This document shows positions 13,110 to 24,961 of a DNA stretch of 64,000 bases, piece by piece. The stretch's first letter is position 1. Each line of letters begins with the position of its first letter. The DNA lies in NCBI GenBank assembly GCA_030077755.1, contig JAQJZZ010000011.1:992001-1056000 (forward strand). Direction: 5' to 3'. Under the pieces are notes generated by a model. That model saw nothing but the letters and a program-made list of their open reading frames with translations. It had not been told where the DNA came from and did not search any database. The stretch comes from Filosporella fistucella. Lineage: Eukaryota; Ascomycota; Leotiomycetes; Helotiales. A program made the position numbers and the translations under genes.

Positions 13110-14162
13110 GATTGTAGTTTCGGACTCTGCTGAACAGACGAAGTCCTTTGTTGGTTGCTCGAGTCGTTACCAGGTAAGCTGTGGGTATAAACTCGAGGTT
13201 ATTTCGTTCTGCATGTACACAAGATTCGATGAAAGAGAATCAAAGCTCGCAGAGCTGTAGTAGTTGTCGAGATGGAAGACCAGTTGATTCTGGTAGGTAG
13301 GTGAAGCGAGAGGAGCTTGATGGTCAGGCAACCTCGAGAATAAGACAGTAGTTGGGTTTTGGGATGTGGAGAGTGCCTGAATTCGTGGCTGGCAGGTAGG
13401 CTTCCGGGGAGGCGGCTTAGAATGAGTATTATCTGTTGATGCAGAGACGGCCAGGTGCAGAGCAGTGGTGTAGTAGTGCAGTGCTGCACAGCAGGGCGAG
13501 GCTGCGGAGTCGGTTGGTGAGTAGATGTAACGAATGGCGATAGCGGACTGAGGTAGCGAGTTCAAGTTAATGACTCGACGGAGCAGCGCAGGATGGATGC
13601 AGAAGGAAGAGGTGAAGTGGATGTGGTATGTGATGGTATTGATGAGTCGAGAAGTGGGTGATGGGTGGTGGGTGAGAAAAGATAGAAGAAGAGGAGGGAG
13701 AGACAACTCAGGCTCAGACTCAGACTCAGATGGGAGGCGGATGATTAGGTAGGAGAGTCGAGTTGCGGTTGTAGACTCATTCGGTCCAGCAATCACGAGT
13801 CATCCAAGCTTTACCTGACGAGTTAGCTGCGTCGGTAAACTTTGGATCGTGAATGGGGACTTGGACGCTTTCGGCCAGCGATTACGACTAGCGCTGAAGA
13901 TAATCGTGCATTCAGGACCTGGAAGCTGCCGAAGTGGGTAATATTTGATAATGTTTACAACATTTACTGAATTTACTACAGACATTGTACACTCTGGTAT
14001 CTGCAGGGGAAATGGCTATAAACCAAGGCGGCATGTATGCCCGCACGAACCAGATTAGCGGAGGATGAGGCGAGTGAAGGTCTTCGTCTTCCATGTCCAT
14101 GTCTTTGACTGCCGATGAAGGCGCGCCGATAACGACAAGCTCAAAGCACCGAGCACTCAGCA

Positions 14163-14254
14163 TTCAGCACCAGCACCAGGACCAGCACAGGCACAAGCAC
14201 ACCTCAAGCACAACCACCAACACCACCACCACCACCACCTCACCATCATCCACC
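14163..14254. repeat. CAC/CAG triplet-rich tract
   Basis: A near-continuous run of CAC, CAG and ACC triplets ends in an almost pure (CAC) block at about 14220-14240. It lies in the ATG1-GPI10 intergenic interval and is not in a supported gene. Confidence 0.65.
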
Positions 14255-14581
14255 CAGAAGAATCCGGATCGTTTTTCTTATCTGGTGGTGTTCGTAGTCC
14301 TGTCGTGGGTCGTGTCACCGTGAGACAGCCACAGCAACACCCCAACTCGCCTGGCTGCTACCTAGGTAAGCTCGAGGCAGGAGTAGGCATGTAATGCAAT
14401 CGATGAACGCCTTTGTGGATGGAGCACAACCCGGTTCGAGTGAGAATGAAGCTGTGACGCCTCTTCCTTTCAACCTCCTTTACCTTACGGTCCATGCAGT
14501 GTGTCTGTCATTGCACAGAAACGAGGACAAGAGCATAAAGAGGCAAGTTCAAGTAAGCTGAAATGCGTCCTTGCGTGCTCA

Positions 14582-14600
14582 GGTCACGGTCACGGTCACG
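14582..14600. repeat. Three tandem GGTCAC hexamers
   Basis: GGTCAC occurs three times in direct succession and is followed by GCATAAAG. The position in a long shared promoter interval makes a binding-site cluster possible, but a chance short tandem repeat is equally plausible. Confidence 0.5.
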
Positions 14601-15956
14601 CATAAAGCTAGCTGGAGTCCGTCTGGTATCAGAATACTACGTAGTGATGACCGTCAAAAGTCATCACATCATTTGATATAGATATCACCTGGATTGAAGA
14701 GAGGCAAAAGTCGCAGAGGTGAGTTAGGCTCATCCATTCCGTACCTAATCACTAGTCTTGATTTTTGGGAACACAAGGATACAACTATATAAACGATTGC
14801 CGCAGCAAATACGAGCTATTTACGATTATCGCTCGCCACCTCAATCACACCCATCATCATCATCATCCATCATATCATCTTGCAGCTCTTGCAATGCAAG
14901 CAAGAAATGCCTCTCTTACTGCGTCAAATTGCACCATTATTGGTTTATTGCCGAGTCACTTTTGGAAGAAAAAAACCTGGAGTCTCCACGCGGTCTCAAA
15001 TTCTTCCCGTCATAATTGCGTATAACGATGGGGGAATTGAGTTGCCATAGCCAAGGTGAGGCCTCTTCATTGACTCTTCCTCTCCAATGATTACTCAGGC
15101 CGTCTTACCCCCAACCTACTTCGTAATATTTATGCCTACATCACTTCCTTTCCGGCCACCGATCGATGCCTTCTCCCCCTGTCCTGTCTTTTCTCCAGGA
15201 CCCTTCTTTCGTGCTCGCCGCAAAAGAACGCCCTACCTGCAGCTGCTGCATCGAACTCGGTCACATTCCCCGTCAAGTCACAAGCGCAACCCGACACAAT
15301 CAGCCAGTACGAGTACCAGATCCAGACTCACAACTCTCCTGCACGGCACCAAATGTGAACACAATCAGCCTGCCATCTCTGATTTGAAGATAGCTACGCT
15401 ACCTACGGACCTGAAGTCTCCATTCACTTACCGTTCTCCGTTCAGACATACTGTACGTGGCAGATCCTGAGGATATCTACATGGATTTATATTGTGCATT
15501 GCAGCACGTTTCCGTGGAATGGACAGATGCATCTCGGCTCATCAGTTCCATTGAGGGTGTTTCGAAAGCGGATGAGACGGATCACATGATTGATTCTCAC
15601 ATCTGATGGATGCAGCCGTTGATGAGTTCCAGATCTCGAGTCGAAAGATAAGAGATATCATCCATACGATGTTTTGCGCATTCATGTTTATCCCCTTGTT
15701 CTAATGTCTCCGATATCGCAATGTAATATGATAGGGATAACGATGTGAGATAATACGTATTTAATCATCAATATCGCCACACGTGATGTTGAGTAATAAA
15801 CTTCTGTGAGTTCGCAAAGGGTACCCAGTAAGTTGTCATAGTTATACTTTGATGACGATGATGCCAAGGCAAGAATTTTCACAAGCAAAGCATGCCTCAT
15901 CTTATTTCATCATCAAAGTCGATCGATTAGGATGAACTGACCCGGAGTGAGAATGT

Positions 15957-16346
15957 ATGTTTCCGGGACTGATTCCTTGTCCGGTGAGGGATAATCCCGT
16001 CAAAGGTGAGCTGTTTGATATCGAGACCGAGGGTCCATCAATGCATATTCTCGAAGGTCTAAGACCTATACTCGAAGATCACATAACTTCTAGAATCACA
16101 CCATTTGATTACCAATTTTTCTCTTCTCTTTCTAAGTTAGGGAGATCTCCAAAAGACAGACGGAAGTTTAGAAGCAGACCACGTGACAGCGATGTTTCGA
16201 ACAAGCTAGAGTCAGACAGCACCAACGAGGAAGCTAAATTTGTAAAGTTCGAGCCTAAGAATAAATCAAAGGAGCCTCTCCTTGGGTTTCAAAGTGCAGA
16301 AAGCATGGAAGATGTCCATTTCCAGCAATCCAAAACCGTACAGTGA
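15957..16346 (+). CDS. Possible small hypothetical protein (doubtful)
   Basis: An uninterrupted 129-codon frame starts MFPGLIPCPV and ends about 165 bp before the GPI10 start. It is more protein-like than other frames in the interval: charged, with few rare residues, and a basic segment around SPKDRRKFRSRPRDS. There are no introns and no recognisable domain. It could equally be part of the GPI10 5' leader. I list it only so that it can be checked against transcripts. Confidence 0.2.
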   Translation: MFPGLIPCPVRDNPVKGELFDIETEGPSMHILEGLRPILEDHITSRITPFDYQFFSSLSKLGRSPKDRRKFRSRPRDSDVSNKLESDSTNEEAKFVKFEPKNKSKEPLLGFQSAESMEDVHFQQSKTVQ

Positions 16347-16510
16347 CCAAAACTCCAAGCTTAGTCATCACATCCCAAACTGCACCAGCTGTTCAAACAT
16401 TTCAGCACATACACGTGGATTAATTTTATATGGGTCACTGTTGAAGCTATTTCCATCATTTCACTCAAGTCATTCCTTACTCCAATTCACCTCAATGGAC
16501 TCACATCACA

Positions 16511-18633
16511 ATGAGCGCCACCACTAGTTCACCAACCCCTAAGGTGAAGAAAGATCCTTACCCTCAAGACAATGACATCCTCCCCATCGTCAACCAGCAA
16601 GCCGCGAGCGATACATGGTACCTTCTTCTCGGCATCCGCTTCATAAACGCTCTTCTCGTACGCACCTTCTTCCAACCAGATGAGTATTTCCAATCCCTGG
16701 AACCAGCATGGAAAATGGCGTTCGGAGAGCACAGTGGTGCGTGGATCACGTGGGTATGTATTTCTCCCATCGCCTTTCTACTCTTCACTCCTTATACTTC
16801 AAGGTTACCCATATCTAACAAATAAAAGGAATGGCATCACCAACTCAGATCATCTCTTCACCCAGCCTTATTCGCAATAATCTACTATCTCACCAACAAG
16901 CCCATGGAACTCCTAGGTTTCTTCCCACAGTTCAGAGCTATGATCCTAGCTGTGGTGCCGAATATAGCGCAATCTGTATTTGCAGCTGTGGGAGATTACT
17001 ATACATGGCAGTTCTCAGAGAGGATATACGGGATTGGAAGTCCTGAGTCTTCGGCTGTGGTATGTTCCTCTCTCGTTCCTTTCAGAAATGAAGAAAACAA
17101 AGCTAATATAAAAAAAGCTGATGATGGTTATCTTCAGTCCCTGGCAATGGTTCTGTTCCACAAGGACATTTTCAAACTGTCTGGAGACTACCTTGACGAT
17201 AACAGCGCTCCATTTCTGGCCTTGGGAACTTTCCTCAAGTTCAAACCTAAGTCTTGGGAGTGATGGTTCTCGTGATCCTTCTGTAGGCGAAGCCAGCAGA
17301 AACAGTGACGCCAAGGATTCTAAAGTAATACCTTTCCAAACCCAGAAGTCTATTCGGAAGTAAGTATCACGTTCCTCCTGTAATTGCCACAGCTAACCCA
17401 CCACAAAGTCTGCGCATCTCCCTCTCCATAGCAGCACTAGCCTGCATCCTCCGCCCTACGAACCTTCTAATCTGGTTCAGCCTTCTGATACCCACACTCA
17501 CATCCCTCTTCTCTTACCCTCTCTCCATTTCCCTCCGTCTCCTTCTCGAGGCCTTCCTCTGTGGTTCTTCAATCCTCGTCCTATCCACCCTCTCAGACCT
17601 ATATTACTTCCGCGAATGGACATTTCCACCCTACCAATTCCTCAACTTCAACATAAACCAGAATCTCGCTGTCTTTTATGGGAGGAATGATTGGCACTAC
17701 TATCTCTCGCAAGGATTACCTCTACTCCTAACTACGTATCTACCATTCACGTTGATAGCGATGTATAAAACGACCATATTACCAACAAGGAACATAAGGT
17801 TTATATTAACCACCACGATTCTTGTCACGATAGCCTCCCTATCACTAATCTCCCACAAAGAAGTCCGCTTTATCTACCCCCTCCTCCCAATCCTACACAT
17901 CCTCACCGCACCAACAATAACCTCATTCTTCCTCTCTCCAGCACCCAAATCCTCTAAAAAAGGAACAACAACCACCACTCCCTCAAAATACAAACACGTC
18001 CCTCTCCTCTCCCTCCTCCTAACCCTCAACCTCCTAATAGCTCTCTACACAACCCTCCACCACCAACGCGGCGTCCTCTCCCTCCCCACTTTCCTCAGAC
18101 AAGAATACGAGGCCCTCGCCCTCGACAACCGCGGCCTCCCTCTCTCCTCCCCCCTCTCAAACACACACTCCCTATTCCCCAAGAAAACAAACTACGATCC
18201 CTCAGAAACATTTGTCGCCTTCCTAATGCCCTGCCACAGCACGCCCTGGCGTTCCTCCTTAATCCACCCTGGATTAAAAGCATGGGCGCTGAGCTGTGAA
18301 CCACCGATTCATCTAGCGGCTCATTCTAAGGAGAGAGAAGAGTATAGAGATGAGGCGGATAGGTTCTATGATGACATGGGGAAGTTTCTGGATGAGGAAG
18401 TTGGGGGGAAAGAGAGGCCGTGGCCGAGATATGTGGCTGGGTTTGAGGGGATCGAGGAGCCGTTGAGGGACTGGTATGAGGGTGAGAGGGGGCCGGGTGG
18501 GAAGATGGGCAGTGTGATGCGGGAGAGGTGGAGGACGGGGAATACGCAGTGGCATGATGATGAGAGGAGGAAGGGAGACGTGGTTGTTTGGGAGTTTGTG
18601 GAGAAGGGGAGTGAGCGGGATGTTGGTGTATAG
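16511..18633 (+). CDS. GPI10: GPI mannosyltransferase 3 (GPI10/PIG-B, GT22)
   Basis: Four exons are supported: 16511-16753, 16829-17059, 17118-17359 and 17409-18633 (about 646 residues). In the second intron the acceptor must be the AG at 17117, because the later ttcag at 17137 shifts the frame and loses [16 protein letters not shown]22 signatures are present: [14 protein letters not shown] near residue 55 (the luminal DE motif), then [31 protein letters not shown] and [15 protein letters not shown]. There are many hydrophobic segments, as expected for a multi-pass ER protein. The enzyme adds the third alpha-1,2-mannose to the GPI anchor precursor from dolichol-phosphate mannose, a step essential for cell-wall mannoproteins. 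The C-terminal ~120 residues are a hydrophilic charged tail. Confidence 0.95.
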
Positions 18634-19289
18634 GGAAGTGCAATTGTGTACTGTTCGGGACAGCTAGGTGAAGTGATTTTAAGGATCGTACTTCAATAAA
18701 GATGTTGGATGAGCTGTGAATTGAGTGAAGGCAACGAGTGATATCCTATATTCCCCGAAGTAACTACTTTCATACCTATATCATCATAATACTCTAATCT
18801 CGACATAATCAGATAAATTACTTTTGAATAATAGTCAAGCCAGTTGATATCTCAAGTCCATAACAGGTGACGAATTCCTGAATTGTCTCTGGCACATGCA
18901 TCTATATGCATACACAATTTCCGTCACCCTAAGTTTCAAACATTCACCAGAAAACGGAGAGTCTCGAATAGGTATAGAAAATTCGACATCATTCTTTCAT
19001 CAAGATGTCTGCCAGCATATAATTTTGACTTGGCCAGCTCTGTCATCAACTGTCCTGTGAAACGGAGTAGATGATATTGATATGATCGTATGCCTTTTTT
19101 TGAGCTTGCGAGTCGAAGAAAGTTATCAACAGAATCAAATACCGCATCCAAGTATAGGTCGTTTTCCCCTCTGTGGAATGAACTGAAAGAACTTGTTTTC
19201 GGCCAGAAATGCGATAACCCAGTGCCATGTTGTTCTGAGATGGACACTCAGCTGATTGTGAGCATCTAAGCAGCAAGCTCATATTCCCG
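18634..19289. other. Intergenic region, possible relic of the NACHT gene 3' end
   Basis: The interval lies between the GPI10 stop and the last supported codon of the NACHT gene. A 103-codon open frame on - (18936-19247) directly downstream of the NACHT stop has some protein-like character (DAVFDSVDNFLRLASSKK). It may be an eroded continuation, but I could not join it by a splice. Confidence 0.35.
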
Positions 19290-21598
19290 TCAAGATGCAA
19301 CCCTTATTTCATCCTCTTCGGCTTCTTTCTCCAGCAGCAATTGCATGATTTTTGCACCATGTGCCAGATTCCCCGCGACCGACTTGACAATGCTATTGGT
19401 GATTTTCATGCTTTGGAAATATAATAGAGCTCTGATGACCTCTACATCCCATTGAGAGAGTAACATATGAATCACAGGGAGATCGACCTCTGGTGCAGTA
19501 TCGAGGACAAAAGTCAAGAATTTTGTCATATTTTTCATCTTCTTCAGCACCACCAAATCTTTCCAAGTAACCTTAAATCTAGCCCTTTGCCGGAGTACGA
19601 GGAGGATGTCCAAAAGCTGTGCTAAATTTCCTGATCTCGTCTCATATTCCTTTTGTAAAACAGGTTTGATAGCCGGGTTGCACAGACTTGCGTTGCTCTC
19701 ATCAGCGAAATTGGAAAATCCACGAAACTGGATATGCCCTTACTGTTCATATTGAATAATTTGCGGGTGCTGCTCGTACCGTGACCAAGCCTGCGGACAA
19801 TGTTCGTGATATCGACCCGAGTCACAAACATGATCCAACTGCCCAAGAATTGTAGTCAGAGCATTGATACTCGACCAAACAGCAGCTTCTATTATCGCCG
19901 AGTGCCAGGATTCATTGCCGAGGTGGAACTTCTGTCTCTTTTCCAGAATGAGCTCAATTGTAGCTAGCAAGTTCCACTTAGCAACCATTTGTGTGATGTT
20001 GAATCCATGGCAATTTACAAGTTCGATGTCCGACGGAGAGATATCAATCAAATCTGACATAATTTTCATAAAGCTATACGTGAATGCTGTACAAATGAGA
20101 TTTGGTGGATTACTTTCACATTGAAAGGCTACAAGTGGATTGCAGAGCTTCAGCTGAATCAACCACTCCTCGAATGCTGGACCAACGTGTTGTGAGGAGG
20201 ATGAGCCCACTCGAAAAAATGTTTCTAGCAAATTTCTCAGACAGCCCTGCTGCCGTAAAGCTAAATTGTCATCTTTGGCATAAGCTACCCAGCAAACGAC
20301 GGCATGCTCTCCCACGACATCAATGGCATACTGAAGTGAGTCAGGAGTGGGGTCGTTGATGAGTCCATCAGGACGAAAAGGACTCCAGAAGGATTTACCC
20401 CACATTTATATAGTTATACAGCTTGGCTGACTTGCCCAAGGACTACAAAGTTAAGTGAGAGAAATTTAGCTGCTAAGCCATTGGCTTTATCTGAAGAGAA
20501 TTGGTCGACCATCTCCAGATATACTTGAACCAACAAATGTGCGAATCGGAAAGTATCAGCCTCTCCATCGTATACTACCAAATTACAGCAGATGCTCAGA
20601 ATATCTACATGCTGCATTAACTCCTCATCCAAAAGGTCTGAGCAAACTGCCACAATAAAGACTTGTGAGGGGAGTAGCGGTCGTGCGCAAAGCAACCATT
20701 GGAAAATACGAACAGCCAACACAGGATTCGGATTTTGGGAGGTCATGATCTGTTCGAGCACTGTTTCGTAGGATCGTTCCAGGCTTTTTGGCAGATTTTC
20801 CAAGGCACGAAGTACGTTATTTTTCGTTTTGATTTGACCTGGGTTGCACAGACTTTCGATGTGTAGACTTGCAAGCCGGAACATACTAGCTGCCTTCTCT
20901 ATCAATGTGGAAATCAAAGTCTGTCTGAGGTCTCTGGACACATTACCGAAAAGAGTCCTCTGTTTCATGACCGCTTCATCGACTCTCCACTTGACAAAAT
21001 TCTGAAAACCTTCCATGTTGTCAACGGCTCGTATGTATAAATTTGGCATCTGTGAAAGGCGATGAACGAGGTCATGATCGTCACGGCTAGAGACGAAGAC
21101 TTTCACCACATTGTTAGAATCTCGGATTATCCTTGTTAGAGAATCCAAAAGATCATGCCTTAATGCGAGGTTACACTCGTCCAAACCGTTAATAACGATG
21201 ACGGCTGCATCTGCCTCGAGCAGCTCCAGAAGTACTTGCGTGCAGTCGTCGAGTCCAAGTTTTTCGGGCTTACGCCCTCTTGCCTCCTTCCTTCTCGTAG
21301 TGTAGGCATTCATAACGGGGAGTTTTATGGGTTCGCATTCATCAGAGCAGGACAACTGTTCTAAGATACTTCGAAGGAGCTCAACTGGGTCTGACCTCTC
21401 AGGCTCGTTTGCATTTCGAGCACAGTGAAAGTACGCAATCGGTGTAGGTCTAGCTTCAGACGGGAATTGGCCGTGGATATATTCAATGACGTTTGCAACA
21501 AGCATACTTTTGCCAGAGCCAGGAATTCCATGTAACCATAAAATTGACGAGGTGCTAGAACCTATCCACTCGATGAATTCGGGCTTCTCAAAAGCCAC
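19290..21598 (-). CDS. NACHT-type STAND NTPase, core and C-terminal part
   Basis: The frame is open on the minus strand from 21598 to 20420, then joins in phase to 20330-19744 (intron gtataa..cttcag, 89 bp) and to 19686-19290 (intron gtaagg..gcaag, 57 bp). That gives about 720 codons. Features are the P-loop GIPGSGKS at about 21506-21529, the Walker B-like VIVINGLDEC, a sensor segment VFVSSRDD, and a winged-helix-like FRFAHLLVQVYLE. After these come helical, weakly ankyrin-like repeats, ending with ITNSIVKSVAGN...IMQLLLEK, a unit known from fungal NACHT repeat proteins. Such proteins are linked to non-self recognition and heterokaryon incompatibility. No ATG precedes the P-loop in this frame, so the core depends on the upstream part, which is damaged (next entry). 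It is probably one decaying gene. Confidence 0.7.
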
Positions 21599-22722
21599 TG
21601 TCCAGAGCCAGGCAGAAGTGTTCTTACTTTGCTTCTATGAAGACTTCTATACTGAACATCTGAAAGCCATTCAAAGACCTTCACGCGTTGCTCCTCTTGC
21701 AATTTATCGTCCAGAATCTAGAGTGAATTGGAAATCCGTGAAATAAGATGCTGCGAATCTCTCCATATCGCCATCAAAGACGCCGCCTGGGTAGATGATA
21801 CTTGATTATTAGAATTGAGATTGAGTATTTGAAGCATGTTTCCGGCAATATCGCTCACTGTGAGGTTGGTCTGGTCAAGGATCTCTCCTGATATAAGACG
21901 GACATACTCTTCCACTTCATTTAAGTTGCTTTGAATCTTTAGCGTGTATCTCGTCGTCAGTTCCTCAAGCTGGAATATGCCTTTGGCAATCCTGGTGAGT
22001 GATCCTTTGGTAAAGTAATCATGGATTACAATTAGAAATTCTAGGATTGGCGAGTACAGTCCTAGTAGACCATTGTATAGTTGGTCATTTAAGCTCGATT
22101 GTCGTCGGAGGTAAAGGCGTTCAATGACATCCGATTTTGTGGTGAGTTTAACGACCAATTTTAACCCTCCAAGCATGGCACCATTTGTCTGAATGTCGTT
22201 GACCACGGGCTATTCAAACATTAGTACTTGTTACATTTGATCTGAAAGTCTGAACTGAAGATCAATCTAGTTGCAGCCCAGGGAGAGCAGCATGACCCGG
22301 ATCGTATTAAACAATGGTGTCCTCGATAGCCTTGAACTTTTCAATCCACATCACCATTTTCGAAAAGATATCACGGATTATCACAATTTCGCCCTTGCAA
22401 TTCTTCCATTTCCACTTATTGAGGTCAGCCATCTTGAAAACACCATTGCGTGATAAACGTAGCTTTTTTTCTGGCAGTATTGCTCCGCATTCTGAACAAC
22501 CGCTAATAGATCTTGCACAATCCCTTGTCCGGTTGAGGATAACTGGATTCCACGAAGTGCGATTTGATCAGATTCTTTCAAGGTGCTGAAAGCCTTCTCC
22601 CATACATCATCTGTCGGGCTGTATAAAGTTAGCGACATCCCTCTGCATCGCGATTTGTAAGGCTGAACATACCAGCCTGTATCGTTGGCTTGGTAAGTAT
22701 TTAAAATATTTGAGTGAGACAT
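21599..22722 (-). pseudogene. Damaged 5' half of the NACHT gene (NACHT-associated N-terminal domain)
   Basis: From the ATG at 22722 the frame reads MSHSNILNTYQANDTG and on through VWEKAFSTLKESD, typical of fungal NACHT N-termini. It is lost at a run of seven A (minus strand, 22463-22469). The homologous continuation (KWKWKNCKGEIVIIRDIF, then IEKFKAIEDTIV) is in another frame and hits TAA at 22307-22309, where relatives have the Q of VQYDP.HAALPW. A further one-base loss is needed near 22282 to read HAALPW. The next segment (22206-21718, VVNDIQTNGAMLGGLKLVVK) is clean. A TAG at 21718-21720 follows, which a putative intron ending ctctag could remove. Another one-base shift near 21594 separates PGSGQWLL from the P-loop frame. 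Sequencing error at homopolymers could explain some of these, but not the TAA. Confidence 0.65.
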
Positions 22723-23276
22723 ATTGCCAACAGCCTAAGTGTTGGGAAGGTCGCAGAGATCGTGTGGCATCATTCATTTCAACATTGTAGATAAATATGA
22801 GAAGGAATAAGATTGAATTTCAGAGAAGAAGTAAGGTGGTCAGGACATTAGGACTCAGCCCGGTCGTGGCTTCCCTGTATGCATGAGCAGCCAGTAAAAT
22901 TCTGCAGCCAATTTGAGGGCAGAGAGAGGCACCCGGTTGGAGATGATGTCTTGGGTTATTCGATATCTTGAAACTTCTAAATGCTTCAAGTGCCTAAAAA
23001 GATCAGATATCGAAAATGGTGCTAATTGACGATGTAGATCTGGAAGGGGAGTAATGTCACATTATTGCATGATAATTGTCGCGTTTGCTGTGATATCCTT
23101 TGTGACGTGTATTGAGCCTGACAAGGCAGAATTGAGGGCTTTGAGGGCTTCCGCATGTCGAGTTTACTAGGCCTATCGTAAGTGGAAATATTGCTTGGTC
23201 TATCAAGCTTTTCAATTATTTCTACGTGTAAGTAGCTACGAGACGACAAATTTAATATCTATACATACTCCCAAGT
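22723..23276. other. Intergenic region upstream of the NACHT gene
   Basis: About 550 bp lie between the NACHT start and the 3' end of the MFS gene. No open frame or RNA gene is supported. This is the presumed promoter of the NACHT gene. Confidence 0.4.
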
Positions 23277-24961
23277 CTACAGCAAGTATCTGTAATCTGG
23301 ACTCATATCCTGTGATATATTAGCAAAAGTTTCCTCGGTAAATATTTTATCCTGGATTCAATGATAGGGAAAATGAAGAACAGGAACTTACTCCAAGCTC
23401 CGTTTTCTCATACTCGGTCAAACCCACATCCACAGGCGCCTTATCCCTCGTTCGATTCTGACTCCAAACCGCATAGCCATAAACGCAGCAACTTGCTGCA
23501 CTCAAACAGAGAAACGCAAGACAGATACTATACCCTTTCTTGTAGTAAGGTGCATCATTCGGCAAAAATGCATAAGTAGCAATAATACCACCAATATTTC
23601 CAAAGGCAACCTGCCATGCCGTCCCCACAGCTCGGCGGTGATGACCACCGAGGTTCATGTTGAACCAACAGACGATGACTGGCATAGCAGAATATGCACC
23701 CATCGCTACAAGGAATAAACCTGCGTATTGCAGGTTCACGTTGTTGTGGACGGTGATTAGGATCCCGAATCCAGCAATTGCGACAGAGATAGGTATCAGC
23801 GTGAATGCAAATCGGTGTTTCGTGAAATCGGAACAGAACGCGATTATCATGGCAAACCCAAAGGCACATGCCCAAGGAGGAACACTGTGTAATTGTGTTT
23901 GAATTGGGGAGTAGCCGTATGTTGATACAATAGCTGGTGCGAAGAAGGCGTATCCATAGGCGGGAACAATCATACCGAAATACATCAGGCCTCCGAGAAC
24001 AACTTTATAGTCCTTGAACACATTCCCTACATCTTTTGCAGTAATCTTTCTCTCGGCAGCAGAGCGGCCTTGGTCTGCCTGCAGTCGTGCTTTTACGTAT
24101 GTCTTCTCGTCGGGAGAAAGCCAGTGCGAGTCTTCAGGAAATGTGGGAATGAGGAAGAAGAACGCAAGGGCTACGACGCAGGTTAAGACACCTTCGAGGA
24201 TGAAGATCCAGCGCCAGCCTCTGTACCCTCTAAGACCATCCATTTTGCCTATTGCTGACGCGAGAAGACCACCGAAGGCTCCGGCGAGCGTGGTGGATGA
24301 GAAGAAGAAGGAATACCGACGCTGAGCCTCAGAGCGTCGATACCACATTCCGATCAAGTAGAAACAGCCAGGGAACATCCCTGCTTCGAATAGACCAAGA
24401 AAGAAACGGGTTGTGAGGAGACCTCCATAGGAAGACACAAGTCCCTGACAGACTGTCACCAGTCCAAACATGAACATACATCCTGAAAGCCAGAGATTGG
24501 GACTAAGGCGTTTGAGGAAGATGTTAGAAGGGATTTCGAACAGGATGTATGGTACAAAGAAGATTGTGAGAGCGGTATTGTAGTCTGTCTTTTCGAGGTG
24601 TAGGTCTGTTGCTAGACCGAAGGAACGCGCATTGGCGATGTTTACTCTGTCCAAAAAAGCGAGGAGGTAGAGGATACAGAGGAAGGGAATGACTCTAAAG
24701 TCAATCTTTCGCACGAGAGCTTTCTCCGTGGTATGTGGGGGACAGACGACATTGAGGTCATCATATTGAACGTTTGCGCCATCAGCCGCGAGGTTGGGGT
24801 CGTAGAAATTATTTGTCTCGTTTTTGGTGCCTGTCTCGGGGTCGAAGGAGGAGCTACCTGGTGATACATGAACGGGATCTGGGAAGGATTAGAAAATGTT
24901 CAGTTGATGTTGGCGCAAAGTGGGGTGGGATCGAGTCACCTTTTTTCCCGAATCCAAACAT
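23277..24961 (-). CDS. MFS transporter, Dal5-like anion:cation symporter family
   Basis: On the minus strand the exons are 24961-24940 (22 nt), 24878-23392 and 23309-23277 (33 nt), for about 513 residues. The tiny first exon encodes MFGFGKK plus one base. The last encodes the typical family ending DMSPDYRYLL. Twelve hydrophobic segments are visible, starting after KIDFRVIPFLCILYLLAFLD. That stretch, with the following RVNIANA, is the TM1 signature of the ACS family (allantoate permease Dal5, vitamin H and pantothenate transporters, Tna1). The FFVPYILFEIPSNIFLKR block and the loop GMWYRRSEAQRR fit as well. It is a plasma-membrane proton-coupled importer of a small organic anion; the substrate cannot be read from sequence. 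The acidic, Asn-rich N-terminus is cytosolic. Confidence 0.92.

Larger units (their letters stand above)
13110..16510. promoter_or_regulatory. 3.4 kb divergent intergenic interval between ATG1 and GPI10
   Basis: This interval must contain both promoters. It is unusually long for this window and rich in short direct repeats: CAGACT units at 13711-13730, a CAC/ACC tract at 14163-14254, three GGTCAC units at 14582-14600 and CATC/TCA units at 14848-14880. A TATATAA box candidate occurs at about 14786. The pyrimidine- and CA-rich sequence just upstream of ATG1 (13130-13800) looks like a long leader. Individual factor sites cannot be assigned by eye. Confidence 0.45.

Noticed and set aside
13167..13796. 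209-codon open frame on - upstream of ATG1
   Set aside because: Low-complexity Ser/Pro/Leu composition. It lies directly before the ATG1 start, so is best read as leader or promoter sequence.
17138..17263. Alternative acceptor (ttcag at 17137) in GPI10
   Set aside because: It shifts the frame, loses the conserved [11 protein letters not shown] segment and stops soon after; the acceptor at 17117 keeps the family sequence.
18313..18643. Overlapping open frames on - opposite the end of GPI10
   Set aside because: They are shadows of the GC-rich, charged GPI10 C-terminal exon, rich in Pro, His and Ser, with no independent support.
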